From Calditrichota bacterium (GTDB taxonomy: Bacteria > Electryoneota > RPQS01): a DNA stretch of 64,000 nucleotides. Under the pieces are notes generated by a model. That model did not search any database, was not told the origin of the DNA, and saw nothing but the letters and a program-made list of their open reading frames with translations. How positions within the stretch are numbered: position 1 is the first letter of the stretch; each line of letters begins with the position of its first letter. The DNA lies in the NCBI GenBank assembly GCA_020637395.1, contig JACJWA010000002.1, forward strand, positions 62,001 through 126,000. Reading direction: 5' to 3'. The position numbers were made by a program, and so were the translations under genes. Shown piece by piece: positions 1 to 8,047 of the stretch.

Positions 1-872
1 CGGACGGTGACGATCCGTATGCCGTACTTTTGAGCAGCAATTTGGTGTCGTTGGGCGAATGGACTATGACTGGAGGTGTCGGATCTTCAATATTGTCCGC
101 CGTGGCGGTTCAGGGAACCGATGTCATCTTCAGCGGCATTCTCGACAATCCGGACTCATTTGCAGACGACGCCATGATACACCGCATCCGTGTGGTCAAC
201 AATAGCATCCAAGCAGTATGGTCGGCACCACACTTATGGGACTACTATGATCACAACGATGTGGGAAACGACATTGCTCTTGATCAGCAAGGAAACGTGT
301 GGGTAGTAATGACGGGTGACTTCGGAGCGGAGAACGATGTCGTCGTCCGGCGCTTGAATGCGGCTACGGGATCGATAATGCTTACCTACAATGTTCTGAC
401 ATCTGACCAGCCTGACAACGCAGGCGCGGTTGCTTTCACGGACTCCGATCCTTCCTGTCTTGTTCTCGGTGTCTACTCAGAGGCGAGCGATGCCGCTGCG
501 AATTGTTCCGGATGCGGAAGCAGTGAGAATGAAACCGATTTCATGATCGGAAAGTACCAGACGTGCTATGACGTTGTGCCCAGCGACGCCAACGATCCCG
601 TGTTTTTGCCCGAGGAGTTTCGAATCTCAGCATATCCAAATCCTTTCAACACGACAGTCAATATCACGTTTCAAGTCAGGGCAGCTACTCGCACGATCGT
701 AGATGTCTATGACATTCTGGGCAAGCAGGTCGTGACCCTATTCGACGACTACGTAAATCCGGGATCACGTGAAGTCGCATGGGATGCCACAAACTTCACG
801 TCAGGTATCTACATTGTCCGCTTAAGTCAGGGTGAGACTCAAGCGGTCAAGAAAATCGTCCTGCTGAAGTAG
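1..872 (+). CDS. Secreted propeller protein with C-terminal type A sorting domain (5' partial)
   Basis: The reading frame is open from base 3 and has no stop upstream, so the gene starts outside the window and only its last 290 residues are visible. The visible body has short strands with repeated Gly/Asp-rich turns (for example 'DIALDQQGNVWVV'), like secreted SBBP/beta-propeller proteins. The last ~80 residues form a type A sorting domain: 'AYPNPFN' opening, 'DVYDILGKQV', then 'SGIYIVRL' and a basic end 'KKIVLLK'. Such tails direct proteins through the type IX system in FCB bacteria; the transporter itself is not in this window. A hairpin terminator follows 24 bases after the stop. The precise role is unknown. 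Confidence 0.8.
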   Translation, partial: DGDDPYAVLLSSNLVSLGEWTMTGGVGSSILSAVAVQGTDVIFSGILDNPDSFADDAMIHRIRVVNNSIQAVWSAPHLWDYYDHNDVGNDIALDQQGNVWVVMTGDFGAENDVVVRRLNAATGSIMLTYNVLTSDQPDNAGAVAFTDSDPSCLVLGVYSEASDAAANCSGCGSSENETDFMIGKYQTCYDVVPSDANDPVFLPEEFRISAYPNPFNTTVNITFQVRAATRTIVDVYDILGKQVVTLFDDYVNPGSREVAWDATNFTSGIYIVRLSQGETQAVKKIVLLK

Positions 873-895
873 AGCGGTCTTCGCAATCGTATCTG

Positions 896-925
896 AAGGG
901 GTGATTCATTCATCGCCCTTTCTTT
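896..925 (+). terminator. Intrinsic terminator after the sorting-domain protein
   Basis: A 9-bp stem (896-904 with 913-921, two or three wobble pairs) closes an 8-base loop and runs into TCTTTC. It lies 24 bases after the stop codon of the preceding gene. Confidence 0.6.
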
Positions 926-1212
926 CTGACATCGGCGCAGGTCGGTCGCGCGAAACTGCGAATGCACATTTCTAGAAAGAATACGCTTAGTTCTTGGTGT
1001 TATCCGTCAACGCATTTGGGGCAGAGGGATCAGGATTATTGCTGAATAACCAAGGAGACTAAGCTCAGTCAATTGGGCCATTCACCTATCGGACTCAAGC
1101 CGAAGAGCTTGAAAAATGTTCTTCCGAAGCGGGCTCTTCAGGTGTGCTAAAAACGTGCTAAATCGGCACATAGTCAGTCCAAATACTGAACTTACGTAGA
1201 AAGTTCAACGCC

Positions 1213-1244
1213 AAACAGCTTCCGTTAAGAAGCTGTTTCTTTTT
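1213..1244 (+). terminator. Intrinsic terminator in a gene-free stretch
   Basis: A perfect 10-bp stem (1213-1222 with 1229-1238) has a 6-base loop and is followed by CTTTTT. No gene I can identify ends just before it, so it may terminate an unrecognised transcript or a decayed gene in 930-1210. Confidence 0.7.
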
Positions 1245-1278
1245 CCATTAGATCACGAGTCACATAAGCGCCTGACTA

Positions 1279-1299
1279 TTCGATTCCCGCCGTCTCCAC
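1279..1299 (+). other. tRNA/tmRNA 3'-end-like sequence, possible attachment site remnant
   Basis: The stretch reads TTCGATT followed by CCCGCCGTCTCCAC, the usual T-loop, T-stem and acceptor 3' strand of tRNA-Ser or tmRNA genes. The five bases before it (GACTA) do not pair with CCCGC, so no intact T-arm exists. A weak 5' counterpart occurs at 1054-1059 (GGAGAC, complementary to GTCTCC at 1292-1297) followed by a D-arm-like GCTCAGTCAATTGGG, but 235 bases separate them. A strong terminator hairpin follows at 1307. This fits the far end of an integrated element or a broken structural RNA gene. The rest of 873-1440 holds nothing I recognise. Confidence 0.35.
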
Positions 1300-1306
1300 A
1301 ACTGCG

Positions 1307-1340
1307 CCCTTGTTAAGTATGGACTTAGCAAGGGTGTTTT
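1307..1340 (+). terminator. Intrinsic terminator downstream of the tRNA/tmRNA-like end
   Basis: A 12-bp stem (1307-1318 with 1323-1334, one wobble) closes the 4-base loop ATGG and is followed by TGTTTT. It sits eight bases after the CCAC-like end at 1299, the normal place for a terminator of a structural RNA gene. Confidence 0.65.
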
Positions 1341-1440
1341 GCTGTTCAGGCACTGGGAATGGCGGAAATCTGCAGAAAGTGGGGTAGCCGCGTTGATCCA
1401 ATTGGCAAAACTGTTGTATGAAGGAACAAAAAGAAGTATT

Positions 1441-1791
1441 ATGAGGTACAGTACCAACAGACCTGCAAGACGTTACTATTTGAAGAGCACATTCTTATTC
1501 CTTGGTTTTGCCCTTTGGGGCATGCTGGTTGTCGTTTCGCCTCTGGTCGGCTCGACGGCTCATGCTTGCGAGGACAGCCACGAACATGCGTCGCCGGATG
1601 CAGGCGGTGACCATGATGAATGCAAATGTGATTGCTTTTGCCACATTGCTGTGGTCGGAGTCCTGTCTAGGACGGATGATGCGCTGCGGATGCCCGTGGC
1701 AAACGCCAACCATGTCCATATCATCTCAACCTATGATACGCAGCTTCTCGCATTAGAAAGACCTCCACGACTGTATTCCCTATTCAATTAG
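1441..1791 (+). CDS. Small exported Cys/His-rich protein, first gene of metal efflux operon
   Basis: This 116-residue protein has a long N-terminal region ending in a hydrophobic stretch (about residues 19-40) and an 'AHA' cleavage-like site, so it is probably periplasmic. Next comes a cluster of likely metal ligands, 'CEDSHEH' and then 'CKCDCFCH', followed by a His-containing tail. Short proteins of this layout (some called DUF2946-like) precede Cus/Czc-type efflux genes. A metal chaperone or sensor role is inferred from that and from the downstream operon. ATG at 1441 is preferred to the open frame starting at 1339 because the signal-like segment then lies near the N terminus. The gene is 62 bases before the TolC-like gene and probably cotranscribed with it. 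Confidence 0.65.
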   Translation: MRYSTNRPARRYYLKSTFLFLGFALWGMLVVVSPLVGSTAHACEDSHEHASPDAGGDHDECKCDCFCHIAVVGVLSRTDDALRMPVANANHVHIISTYDTQLLALERPPRLYSLFN

Positions 1792-1853
1792 AGGAGAGCT
1801 CCGCGTCAGAATCTGGCGTGGACGATTCAAACTATTGAACTTGGAGTACAGGA

Positions 1854-3101
1854 ATGCCATCTCAGCTTTCGAAGTTGACGCTCCTGTTAGGAGCGTTTGT
1901 TGTTTTATCACTTCTTGGGGTTTGCTCGGCACAACCCGAAACCCTTTCGCTGTCGCAAGTAGTTTCTGCGCTGGACTCTTCGTCTCCCGTTCTGGCGCAG
2001 GCTCGGGCGGAGCTAACGGTCGCGCACGCTGCCTTGACAAGCAGTCGGGCGCTTCCGAATCCAGCGCTGTTTGGCGCACAGGAAACGCTGAACGACGGCG
2101 ACAATTCAAGCGAGCGCGTTGTCGGAGTTCGGCAAAATCTGGGCTTTCTGTGGACGCAGGCACCGCGCACCGCATCAGCCCGCGCTGCTTACGAGAGTGC
2201 CCGAGCCGCGTTTCTCGAAGACCGCAATGCGATCATCGAACAGGTGATTGAGCTTGCGTACGACTATGACCGATATAAAAGCCAGAGCACACTGATGGAT
2301 AGTGTGCTTTTTCTTTCCGAGCAACTTTCACATGCGACTTCGGTCAGACGGCGAGTGGGAGATATCTCGCCTTACGACGAACAGCGGTTTCAATTGGAGC
2401 TGGTGCAACTTCAGAACCGGCGGGGAGAATTGGAACGTGAAGCATCTTCCGCAATGCTTGAACTCATGCACGTCACGGGGTTGTCTTCCACACTCCTGTC
2501 GAATCTTTCATTGACGTCCCCGCCTCCTGCACAATTTGATACTGAAGAGGCAGCCGTGCAGTACGCACTCATGCATCGCCCAGAGTTGTCGCGCACCGAA
2601 AGACAGATTGTTGCGAACAAGTACTCCGTTGCCGGAACGCGGTGGAATCAACTGCCGGACCTCTCGATCGGAGTCGGAAGGAAGTCACTTGATCCCGGAC
2701 CGGACGGTTTTGTTGTTGAAGCAGAGTTGGAGATTCCACTGTGGAATCAACGGCGAAGTGATAAGAGCATCGCTCGGGCCGGGCTGATCCAAGCCGAAGT
2801 GCAGCACAACAACACGGTGAGATCGGTGGAAGAAGAGGTGCGCGGCGCTTACCGGAGACTAAGGCTTGCGGAGCGGTTCCAGCCGGCTTCGCAGGTCAAC
2901 TACGCCGACAGCGCAAGCACAAATATGTTGCGCGGTGTCCAACTATATGCGGAAGGTGAAATTAGCGCGTTTGAGCTGGTTGACGCTTTGCGCACAAGCG
3001 TTGAAGCTCAAGACGCCGTGCTGATGCTGCGAAACGCTCTCGCAACAGCTCGCGCCGAGCTTCGTCGGGCGGTGGGACTCAATCCTATAGAGGAAAACTA
3101 A
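1854..3101 (+). CDS. TolC-family outer membrane efflux protein (CusC/CzcC-like)
   Basis: This 415-residue protein has an N-terminal signal peptide (hydrophobic residues 8-26, ending near 'CSAQ'). Two related halves follow, rich in Ala, Glu and Arg heptads, as in TolC-family channels that form the outer-membrane exit duct of tripartite pumps. 'LSLSQVVSALDSSSPVLAQA' at the start and the repeated 'RAELRRAVG'-type ends match the family. A strong ribosome-binding site, GGAG, lies eight bases before the ATG. The gene is followed after two bases by the adaptor gene. CusC, CzcC and NccC types cannot be told apart by eye. Confidence 0.88.
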   Translation: MPSQLSKLTLLLGAFVVLSLLGVCSAQPETLSLSQVVSALDSSSPVLAQARAELTVAHAALTSSRALPNPALFGAQETLNDGDNSSERVVGVRQNLGFLWTQAPRTASARAAYESARAAFLEDRNAIIEQVIELAYDYDRYKSQSTLMDSVLFLSEQLSHATSVRRRVGDISPYDEQRFQLELVQLQNRRGELEREASSAMLELMHVTGLSSTLLSNLSLTSPPPAQFDTEEAAVQYALMHRPELSRTERQIVANKYSVAGTRWNQLPDLSIGVGRKSLDPGPDGFVVEAELEIPLWNQRRSDKSIARAGLIQAEVQHNNTVRSVEEEVRGAYRRLRLAERFQPASQVNYADSASTNMLRGVQLYAEGEISAFELVDALRTSVEAQDAVLMLRNALATARAELRRAVGLNPIEEN

Positions 3102-3103
3102 GC

Positions 3104-4366
3104 ATGAAAAATACGACATACACCGCCGGCGTGGCGGCAATCGCAATTCTGTTTGTTATCGGGTGCCGCGGGACGGAACAACCGTCGTCAGCGAAGGCAC
3201 CGAAGGAAACCGTGGAGCACGAAGAGCATGAAGGCCATGAGCATGGCTTTGTGGGCCACACGGAAGACGAGCATGACCATGAATCGGAAGGCGCGCATGG
3301 TGACGAAGTTCATGACGGGTTGATTGTGTTTCCCGCAGAACTGCAGCGCGAATTCGGGATTCGCATGTCGCAGGTTGAGCGTCGTTCAATTCACCAGACT
3401 TTTCGTGCCATGGGTGAAATCAAACCGGCAGGATCACGAGAGGCTGAGGTTATTGCTCCATTCGCCGGAATCTTAATGCCGGACGTCGAGCGAGGCATAG
3501 TGCGGCCCGGCGAGCGAGTCACAAAAGGAGAACACCTCGCAGTGCTTGCTCCGTCCACAGAAGAAACTGGTTGGTCGCAGCTCTTGAACGAGTACCGTCT
3601 GTCCAAAGCGGAATTCGAACGTTCTCGCGAATTGGTTGAATCGGGCGCCGCCGCTCCACGCAGACTTCAGGAGGCTGAATTGGACCTAGGTCAAAAGTCT
3701 TCGCGGCTGCGTGCCGCGTTGGGAGGTGCGGATCCTGCCAGTCTGGACAGTTTGGGACACACCTACCACTTGACTGCGCCCGTGACAGGAATACTTTCGG
3801 ATGTGCATTTGCGGTTCGGACAGCATGTGGACATGGGTGAGCACCTCTTCAACATTGTTGATCCAACACGCGTATGGCTCGAGGTTCAAGTACCAGTCTC
3901 GGAAACACAGAGACTCGAAGGCATCCAGGATGCGTACTTTACAATCGGCGGATACCAGACGATCTATCGAACAGCCGACCTGAATGGACGTTTGATTACG
4001 GTCGGTGGTATTTTGGACCCAGTCACGCGCCGCGTGCCGGTGATCTTTGAGCTTGACAATCCGCAAAACGCTTTCAAGCCCGGCAGCTATGCGCAGGTCT
4101 ATCTGCGCGAAGGCGTGGCTCATGAATCTCTGGCAATCCCCCAATCCGCTGTACTGGACGAGGATGGTATTCCGGTGGCGATGGTGCAGATACATGACGA
4201 AGACTTCCGCAAAGTTGTCTTGAAAGTGGGCGCGCGCGACGAGGATTTCGTGGAGGTTCTCTCTGGATTAGAGGAGAACGACCGTGTCGTGGTGGAAGGA
4301 GCCTATAAGGTCAAGCTTGGCGCTAACCAACCGGCGGCCGATGCGCACGCCGGCCACGGACACTAA
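3104..4366 (+). CDS. RND efflux periplasmic adaptor with His-rich N terminus (CusB/CzcB-like)
   Basis: This 420-residue membrane-fusion protein joins the RND pump to the TolC channel. It begins with a lipoprotein signal whose lipobox 'VIGC' puts the lipidated Cys at residue 21. Residues ~37-69 are extremely rich in His, Glu and Asp ('EHEEHEGHEHGF'), a likely metal-loading segment. The biotinyl-lipoyl and hairpin part follows ('GIVRPGERVTKGEHLAVL'), then beta-barrel segments and a membrane-proximal end with a second 'AGHGH' His cluster. The His tails support a heavy-metal substrate (Zn, Co, Cu or Ag). The gene starts two bases after the TolC gene and ends ten bases before the pump gene. Confidence 0.88.
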   Translation: MKNTTYTAGVAAIAILFVIGCRGTEQPSSAKAPKETVEHEEHEGHEHGFVGHTEDEHDHESEGAHGDEVHDGLIVFPAELQREFGIRMSQVERRSIHQTFRAMGEIKPAGSREAEVIAPFAGILMPDVERGIVRPGERVTKGEHLAVLAPSTEETGWSQLLNEYRLSKAEFERSRELVESGAAAPRRLQEAELDLGQKSSRLRAALGGADPASLDSLGHTYHLTAPVTGILSDVHLRFGQHVDMGEHLFNIVDPTRVWLEVQVPVSETQRLEGIQDAYFTIGGYQTIYRTADLNGRLITVGGILDPVTRRVPVIFELDNPQNAFKPGSYAQVYLREGVAHESLAIPQSAVLDEDGIPVAMVQIHDEDFRKVVLKVGARDEDFVEVLSGLEENDRVVVEGAYKVKLGANQPAADAHAGHGH

Positions 4367-4376
4367 AGGGGGCCCT

Positions 4377-7300
4377 ATGTTTGACCGACTGATTCGACTT
4401 TCTCTCGAACAGCGTCTCGTTGTGCTGCTGGCCACGATACTTGTACTTTTGGCTGGCCTGCTTGTGATGCGGCAATTGCCCGTTGATGTCTTTCCGGACT
4501 TGAACGCGCCGCAAGTGACAATCCTTGCGGACGCACACGGAATGGCGCCGGAAGAAATTGAAACGCTGGTGTCTTTCCCGATCGAGACGGCAATGAACGG
4601 TGCGACTGGCGTGCGCCGAGTGCGTTCTTCGATAGCGCCGGGTATGGCAAGCATCTGGGTTGAGTTTGACTGGGGCACGGAGATCTTCAAAGCGCGGCAA
4701 ATTGTTGCGGAGAAACTTCAGTCCGTAGTGGGTCAGCTTCCGCCCAGTCTGGATCCTCCGGTGCTCGCACCTGTGTCCTCGATCATGGGGGAGATCCTGC
4801 TTGTAGGAGTCAGAAGCGATTCGCTGTCACCCATGGAACTGAGAGCATTCACAGACAACGTCCTCCGACGGAGATTGCTTGCCATCCCGGGGATCGCCAA
4901 CGTTCTCCCGATTGGTGGAGAACGCAAGCAGTATCAGGTTGAGGTGGATCCGGATCGTCTCGCGGCGTATGGAATCAGCCTGGATGAGTTGGTATCCGCC
5001 GTTGAAAAGAGCAGTCAGAACTCAACGGGCGGTTTCTTCGTAGCCGCGGGCCAGGAGTACTTGATCCGCGGTGTCGGACGAGTTCGCGACGTGGACGAAC
5101 TTCGTCGAGCGGTAGTGGCCACAAAGAATGGCCAGCCTATATTGGTTGAACAAGTTGCTGACGTGCAAACGGGTCCCGCGCAGGTTCTGGGAACCGCCTC
5201 CGTCAATGCGAAGCCGGCGGTTATTCTGTCTGTACAGAAACAGCCTAATGCGAATACTCTTGAATTGACCGAGCGAATTGATCAGGCGTTGGATGAAATG
5301 GCGCCGCTGTTTCCCTCTGACGTAAAGGCAAATGCGAGCGTCTTTCGTCAGGCCGATTTCATCAAACTGGCTGTTGACAATGTGATTGATGCATTGCGTG
5401 ACGGAGCCGTTCTCGTCACGATAATTCTCTTTCTCTTTCTCGGCCACATAAGGACCACGGTGATCAGCCTGACTGCCATACCACTGTCGCTGCTGGTTAC
5501 GCTGCTGGTGATGCGCGCGCTCGGTCTGTCAATAAATACGATGACTTTGGGGGGAATGGCGATCGCCGTCGGCGTGCTGGTGGACGACGCCATCGTTTAT
5601 GTCGAAAATGTCTACCGCCGTCTGCGTGAAAACCGGCTGAAGGCGCCGGAGTCTCAAAGGCAAATTTTCAATGTGATCTTTGATGCATCGCGCGAAATCC
5701 GCCAACCGATGGTGATTGCAACTATCATTATCATTGCCGTCTTCCTGCCGCTGTTTTTCCTGAGTGGATTGGAAGGGCGGCTGCTGCGCCCGCTGGGATT
5801 CGCCTTCGTGATCTCAGTGTTTGCTTCGCTGCTGGTCGCGGTGACAATTGTGCCGGCATTGTCCTATTGGTTGCTTCCGTCCCTCAAGTCTCACAAAGTC
5901 GAGCAAGAGCCGTGGCTGGTGAGAAAACTGAAGAAAGTGTACGAGCCGGCCCTCAGGTTCTCGTTGGACAAGTCCCGGTATGTACTGGCAGGTTCAGCAA
6001 TTCTGCTTGTGGTCGCGGGAGTTGTCTATACCGGGCTCGGCCACAGTTTCTTGCCCGAGTTCAATGAAGGATCCATGCTTGTTGTGGTAACGACACCACC
6101 CGGAACTTCGCTGAAGGAGTCCACGGATTACGGACGGTTTGCGGAGAAGTATCTTGCCGCCCATCCGGCCGTCGTGGGCGTCATACGTCGAACCGGGCGC
6201 GGTGAATTGGACGAGCACACATTTGGATCAAATGTGACGGAGCTTGAAGCGCGGCTTACTTCCGATGCCAACAAGGAGGAAGTGTTCAAGGAAGTGCGCG
6301 AGCAGCTTTCCGTAATGCCCGGTGTTATCGTCAGCGTTGGTCAGCCTCTGACCCATCGCATAGACCATATGTTGAGCGGCACTCAGGCCGCAATTGCCAT
6401 TAAGCTGTTCGGTGACAATCTCTACGAACTACGCCGCATCGCTCAGGAGATTAAGGGCGCGATCTCTGGCGTGGACGGTTTGGTGGACTTGTACGTGGAG
6501 ACACAGGTTGACATCCCACAGCTTCGAGTCGAGATGGATCGTGAGGCCATGGCAATGTATGGAGTACAAGTTGAAGACCTTGCGCACGATCTTGAGACGG
6601 CGTTCAATGGGGCGGTTGTGGGGCAAGTGCTCGAAGGACAATTCCCGTACGACCTAACGGTTCGGTTCGGAGAATCTGCCCGTGACAATGCCGATGCGAT
6701 AGGCGCAGCGCTTTTCGCTACTCCGGTAGGACATCAGGTTCCTCTCCGTGAACTGACTCGAATCGAGCGTTCCACGGGACCAAACACAATTAGTCGCGAA
6801 AACGTCAGCCGCAAGATTGTCATTCAAGCCAATGCATCAGGTCGGGATGTGGGAAGCGTAATAGCGGATGTGAAAGCCAAAATCAATGAACGTGTCGAAC
6901 TTCCAAACGGCTATTTCGTGACCTATGGAGGACAATTTGAGAGCGCACAGTCTGCAAATAGGATGATACTCTTGCTGTCTTTGCTCTCGATCGGGGCGAT
7001 TATTGTCCTGCTCTATACGGAATTCAAGAGTTTTCGGGACGCCTTGCTCGTCATGGTAAACTTGCCGCTTGCATTGATAGGTGGTGTTATTGCAATTCAA
7101 ATCACGGATGGGATAGTTTCCGTGGCTTCTCTGGTGGGGTTCATCACTCTGTTCGGGATTGCGGCCAGAAACGGAATCCTGCTGATTGCCCACTATCATG
7201 ATCTGATTGACCACGAAGGGCTTTCGGCACGAGAAGCGATTATCCGGGGCAGCATGGAGCGAATGAATCCGATCCTGATGACAGCACTTAGCGCGGGGCT

Positions 7301-7493
7301 CGCATTGTTGCCCTTGGCGCTCGGCGGCGGGCAGCCCGGCAAGGAGATTCAGACTCCGATGGCCATCGTGATCTTGGGCGGACTGCTGACATCAACGGCC
7401 CTGAATATGGTCGTTATCCCGGCCTTGTACTTGAATTACGGCAACAAGAGTAGGGTGGCAGGTGAAGGCCGTGCCGAGGCGGGTACAAGGTAG
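4377..7493 (+). CDS. RND efflux inner-membrane pump, CusA/CzcA family
   Basis: At 1038 residues this is normal RND length. It has an N-terminal TM helix, two large periplasmic loops and 11 further TM helices, and would export substrate using the proton gradient. ATG at 4377 ('MFDRLIRLSLEQRL') is chosen because AAAGGGGG lies just upstream and CusA/CzcA proteins start this way; the frame stays open to 4284 inside the adaptor gene. The TM4 motif is 'VGVLVDDAIVYVEN', with two adjacent Asp as in drug-type pumps rather than the single-Asp pattern usual for metal pumps. The His-rich partners argue for metal export, so the substrate is uncertain. Confidence 0.88.
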   Translation: MFDRLIRLSLEQRLVVLLATILVLLAGLLVMRQLPVDVFPDLNAPQVTILADAHGMAPEEIETLVSFPIETAMNGATGVRRVRSSIAPGMASIWVEFDWGTEIFKARQIVAEKLQSVVGQLPPSLDPPVLAPVSSIMGEILLVGVRSDSLSPMELRAFTDNVLRRRLLAIPGIANVLPIGGERKQYQVEVDPDRLAAYGISLDELVSAVEKSSQNSTGGFFVAAGQEYLIRGVGRVRDVDELRRAVVATKNGQPILVEQVADVQTGPAQVLGTASVNAKPAVILSVQKQPNANTLELTERIDQALDEMAPLFPSDVKANASVFRQADFIKLAVDNVIDALRDGAVLVTIILFLFLGHIRTTVISLTAIPLSLLVTLLVMRALGLSINTMTLGGMAIAVGVLVDDAIVYVENVYRRLRENRLKAPESQRQIFNVIFDASREIRQPMVIATIIIIAVFLPLFFLSGLEGRLLRPLGFAFVISVFASLLVAVTIVPALSYWLLPSLKSHKVEQEPWLVRKLKKVYEPALRFSLDKSRYVLAGSAILLVVAGVVYTGLGHSFLPEFNEGSMLVVVTTPPGTSLKESTDYGRFAEKYLAAHPAVVGVIRRTGRGELDEHTFGSNVTELEARLTSDANKEEVFKEVREQLSVMPGVIVSVGQPLTHRIDHMLSGTQAAIAIKLFGDNLYELRRIAQEIKGAISGVDGLVDLYVETQVDIPQLRVEMDREAMAMYGVQVEDLAHDLETAFNGAVVGQVLEGQFPYDLTVRFGESARDNADAIGAALFATPVGHQVPLRELTRIERSTGPNTISRENVSRKIVIQANASGRDVGSVIADVKAKINERVELPNGYFVTYGGQFESAQSANRMILLLSLLSIGAIIVLLYTEFKSFRDALLVMVNLPLALIGGVIAIQITDGIVSVASLVGFITLFGIAARNGILLIAHYHDLIDHEGLSAREAIIRGSMERMNPILMTALSAGLALLPLALGGGQPGKEIQTPMAIVILGGLLTSTALNMVVIPALYLNYGNKSRVAGEGRAEAGTR

Positions 7494-8047
7494 AGGAGAT
7501 GGCATAGCACCAGCGCCCCAAGACAATCCACGGTGCACAAAAGTAGTCTTCGCGACACCAAGGACTTCGGAATGCCACATTGTTCTTTTCCAGTCTTCGG
7601 TTGGCGCTGGTACTGTGACATTTGACTTGAAAATGATGACGGAAAAGCCCAGCAGGAGCTTTGTCTTTTGGATGTTTGAGTACGCTGAGATCAAGCGTGC
7701 TGTGCCCGGTTTGTTGCGATTGGGGCAGGAAGGGGACAGACGAAACATGTCGCCGTAAGTCAACAAAGAATGCCCAGTCCTCTTAGACAGCATCCCCACC
7801 GGCAGTTGTCTTCGGAGGATTGTTGGCCATCATGCTGTTTGTACTGAAGCGATCTCCGAATCTGGCAAGACCAGAGCATGCGAATCGAGATGCGCCTCGA
7901 ATCTGATGTGTGTGAAAGTTACGGAGAATGACTCGCAGAGTCGCCAACTTTCACAGAATACACAGGAATGTGTCACTGTGGCAGCAATGCATCATTGCGG
8001 CACACTTCCGGAAGAGCGAGTCTCCAGGAAAACTTACCTACTGAAGA
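7494..8047 (+). other. Gene-free stretch with a nested inverted repeat
   Basis: No convincing gene is present: the short open frames on both strands lack family resemblance and good ribosome-binding sites. Near the right end, TGTGAAAGTT at 7911-7920 pairs perfectly with 7946-7955, enclosing a second 5-bp hairpin (7930-7934 with 7938-7942). A 10-base palindrome, CTTCCGGAAG, lies at 8005-8014. These could be leader structure or operator sites for the gene at 8048. No terminator was recognised directly after the pump gene. Confidence 0.4.

Noticed and set aside
1260..1457. Minus-strand open frame with 'RRRESNSQALM'
   Set aside because: This peptide is the well-known false translation through a tRNA/tmRNA 3' end, so it supports an RNA-like remnant, not a protein.
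7462..7758. Plus-strand open frame overlapping the end of the RND pump gene
   Set aside because: No family resemblance and no ribosome-binding site, and it starts inside the pump gene in another frame.
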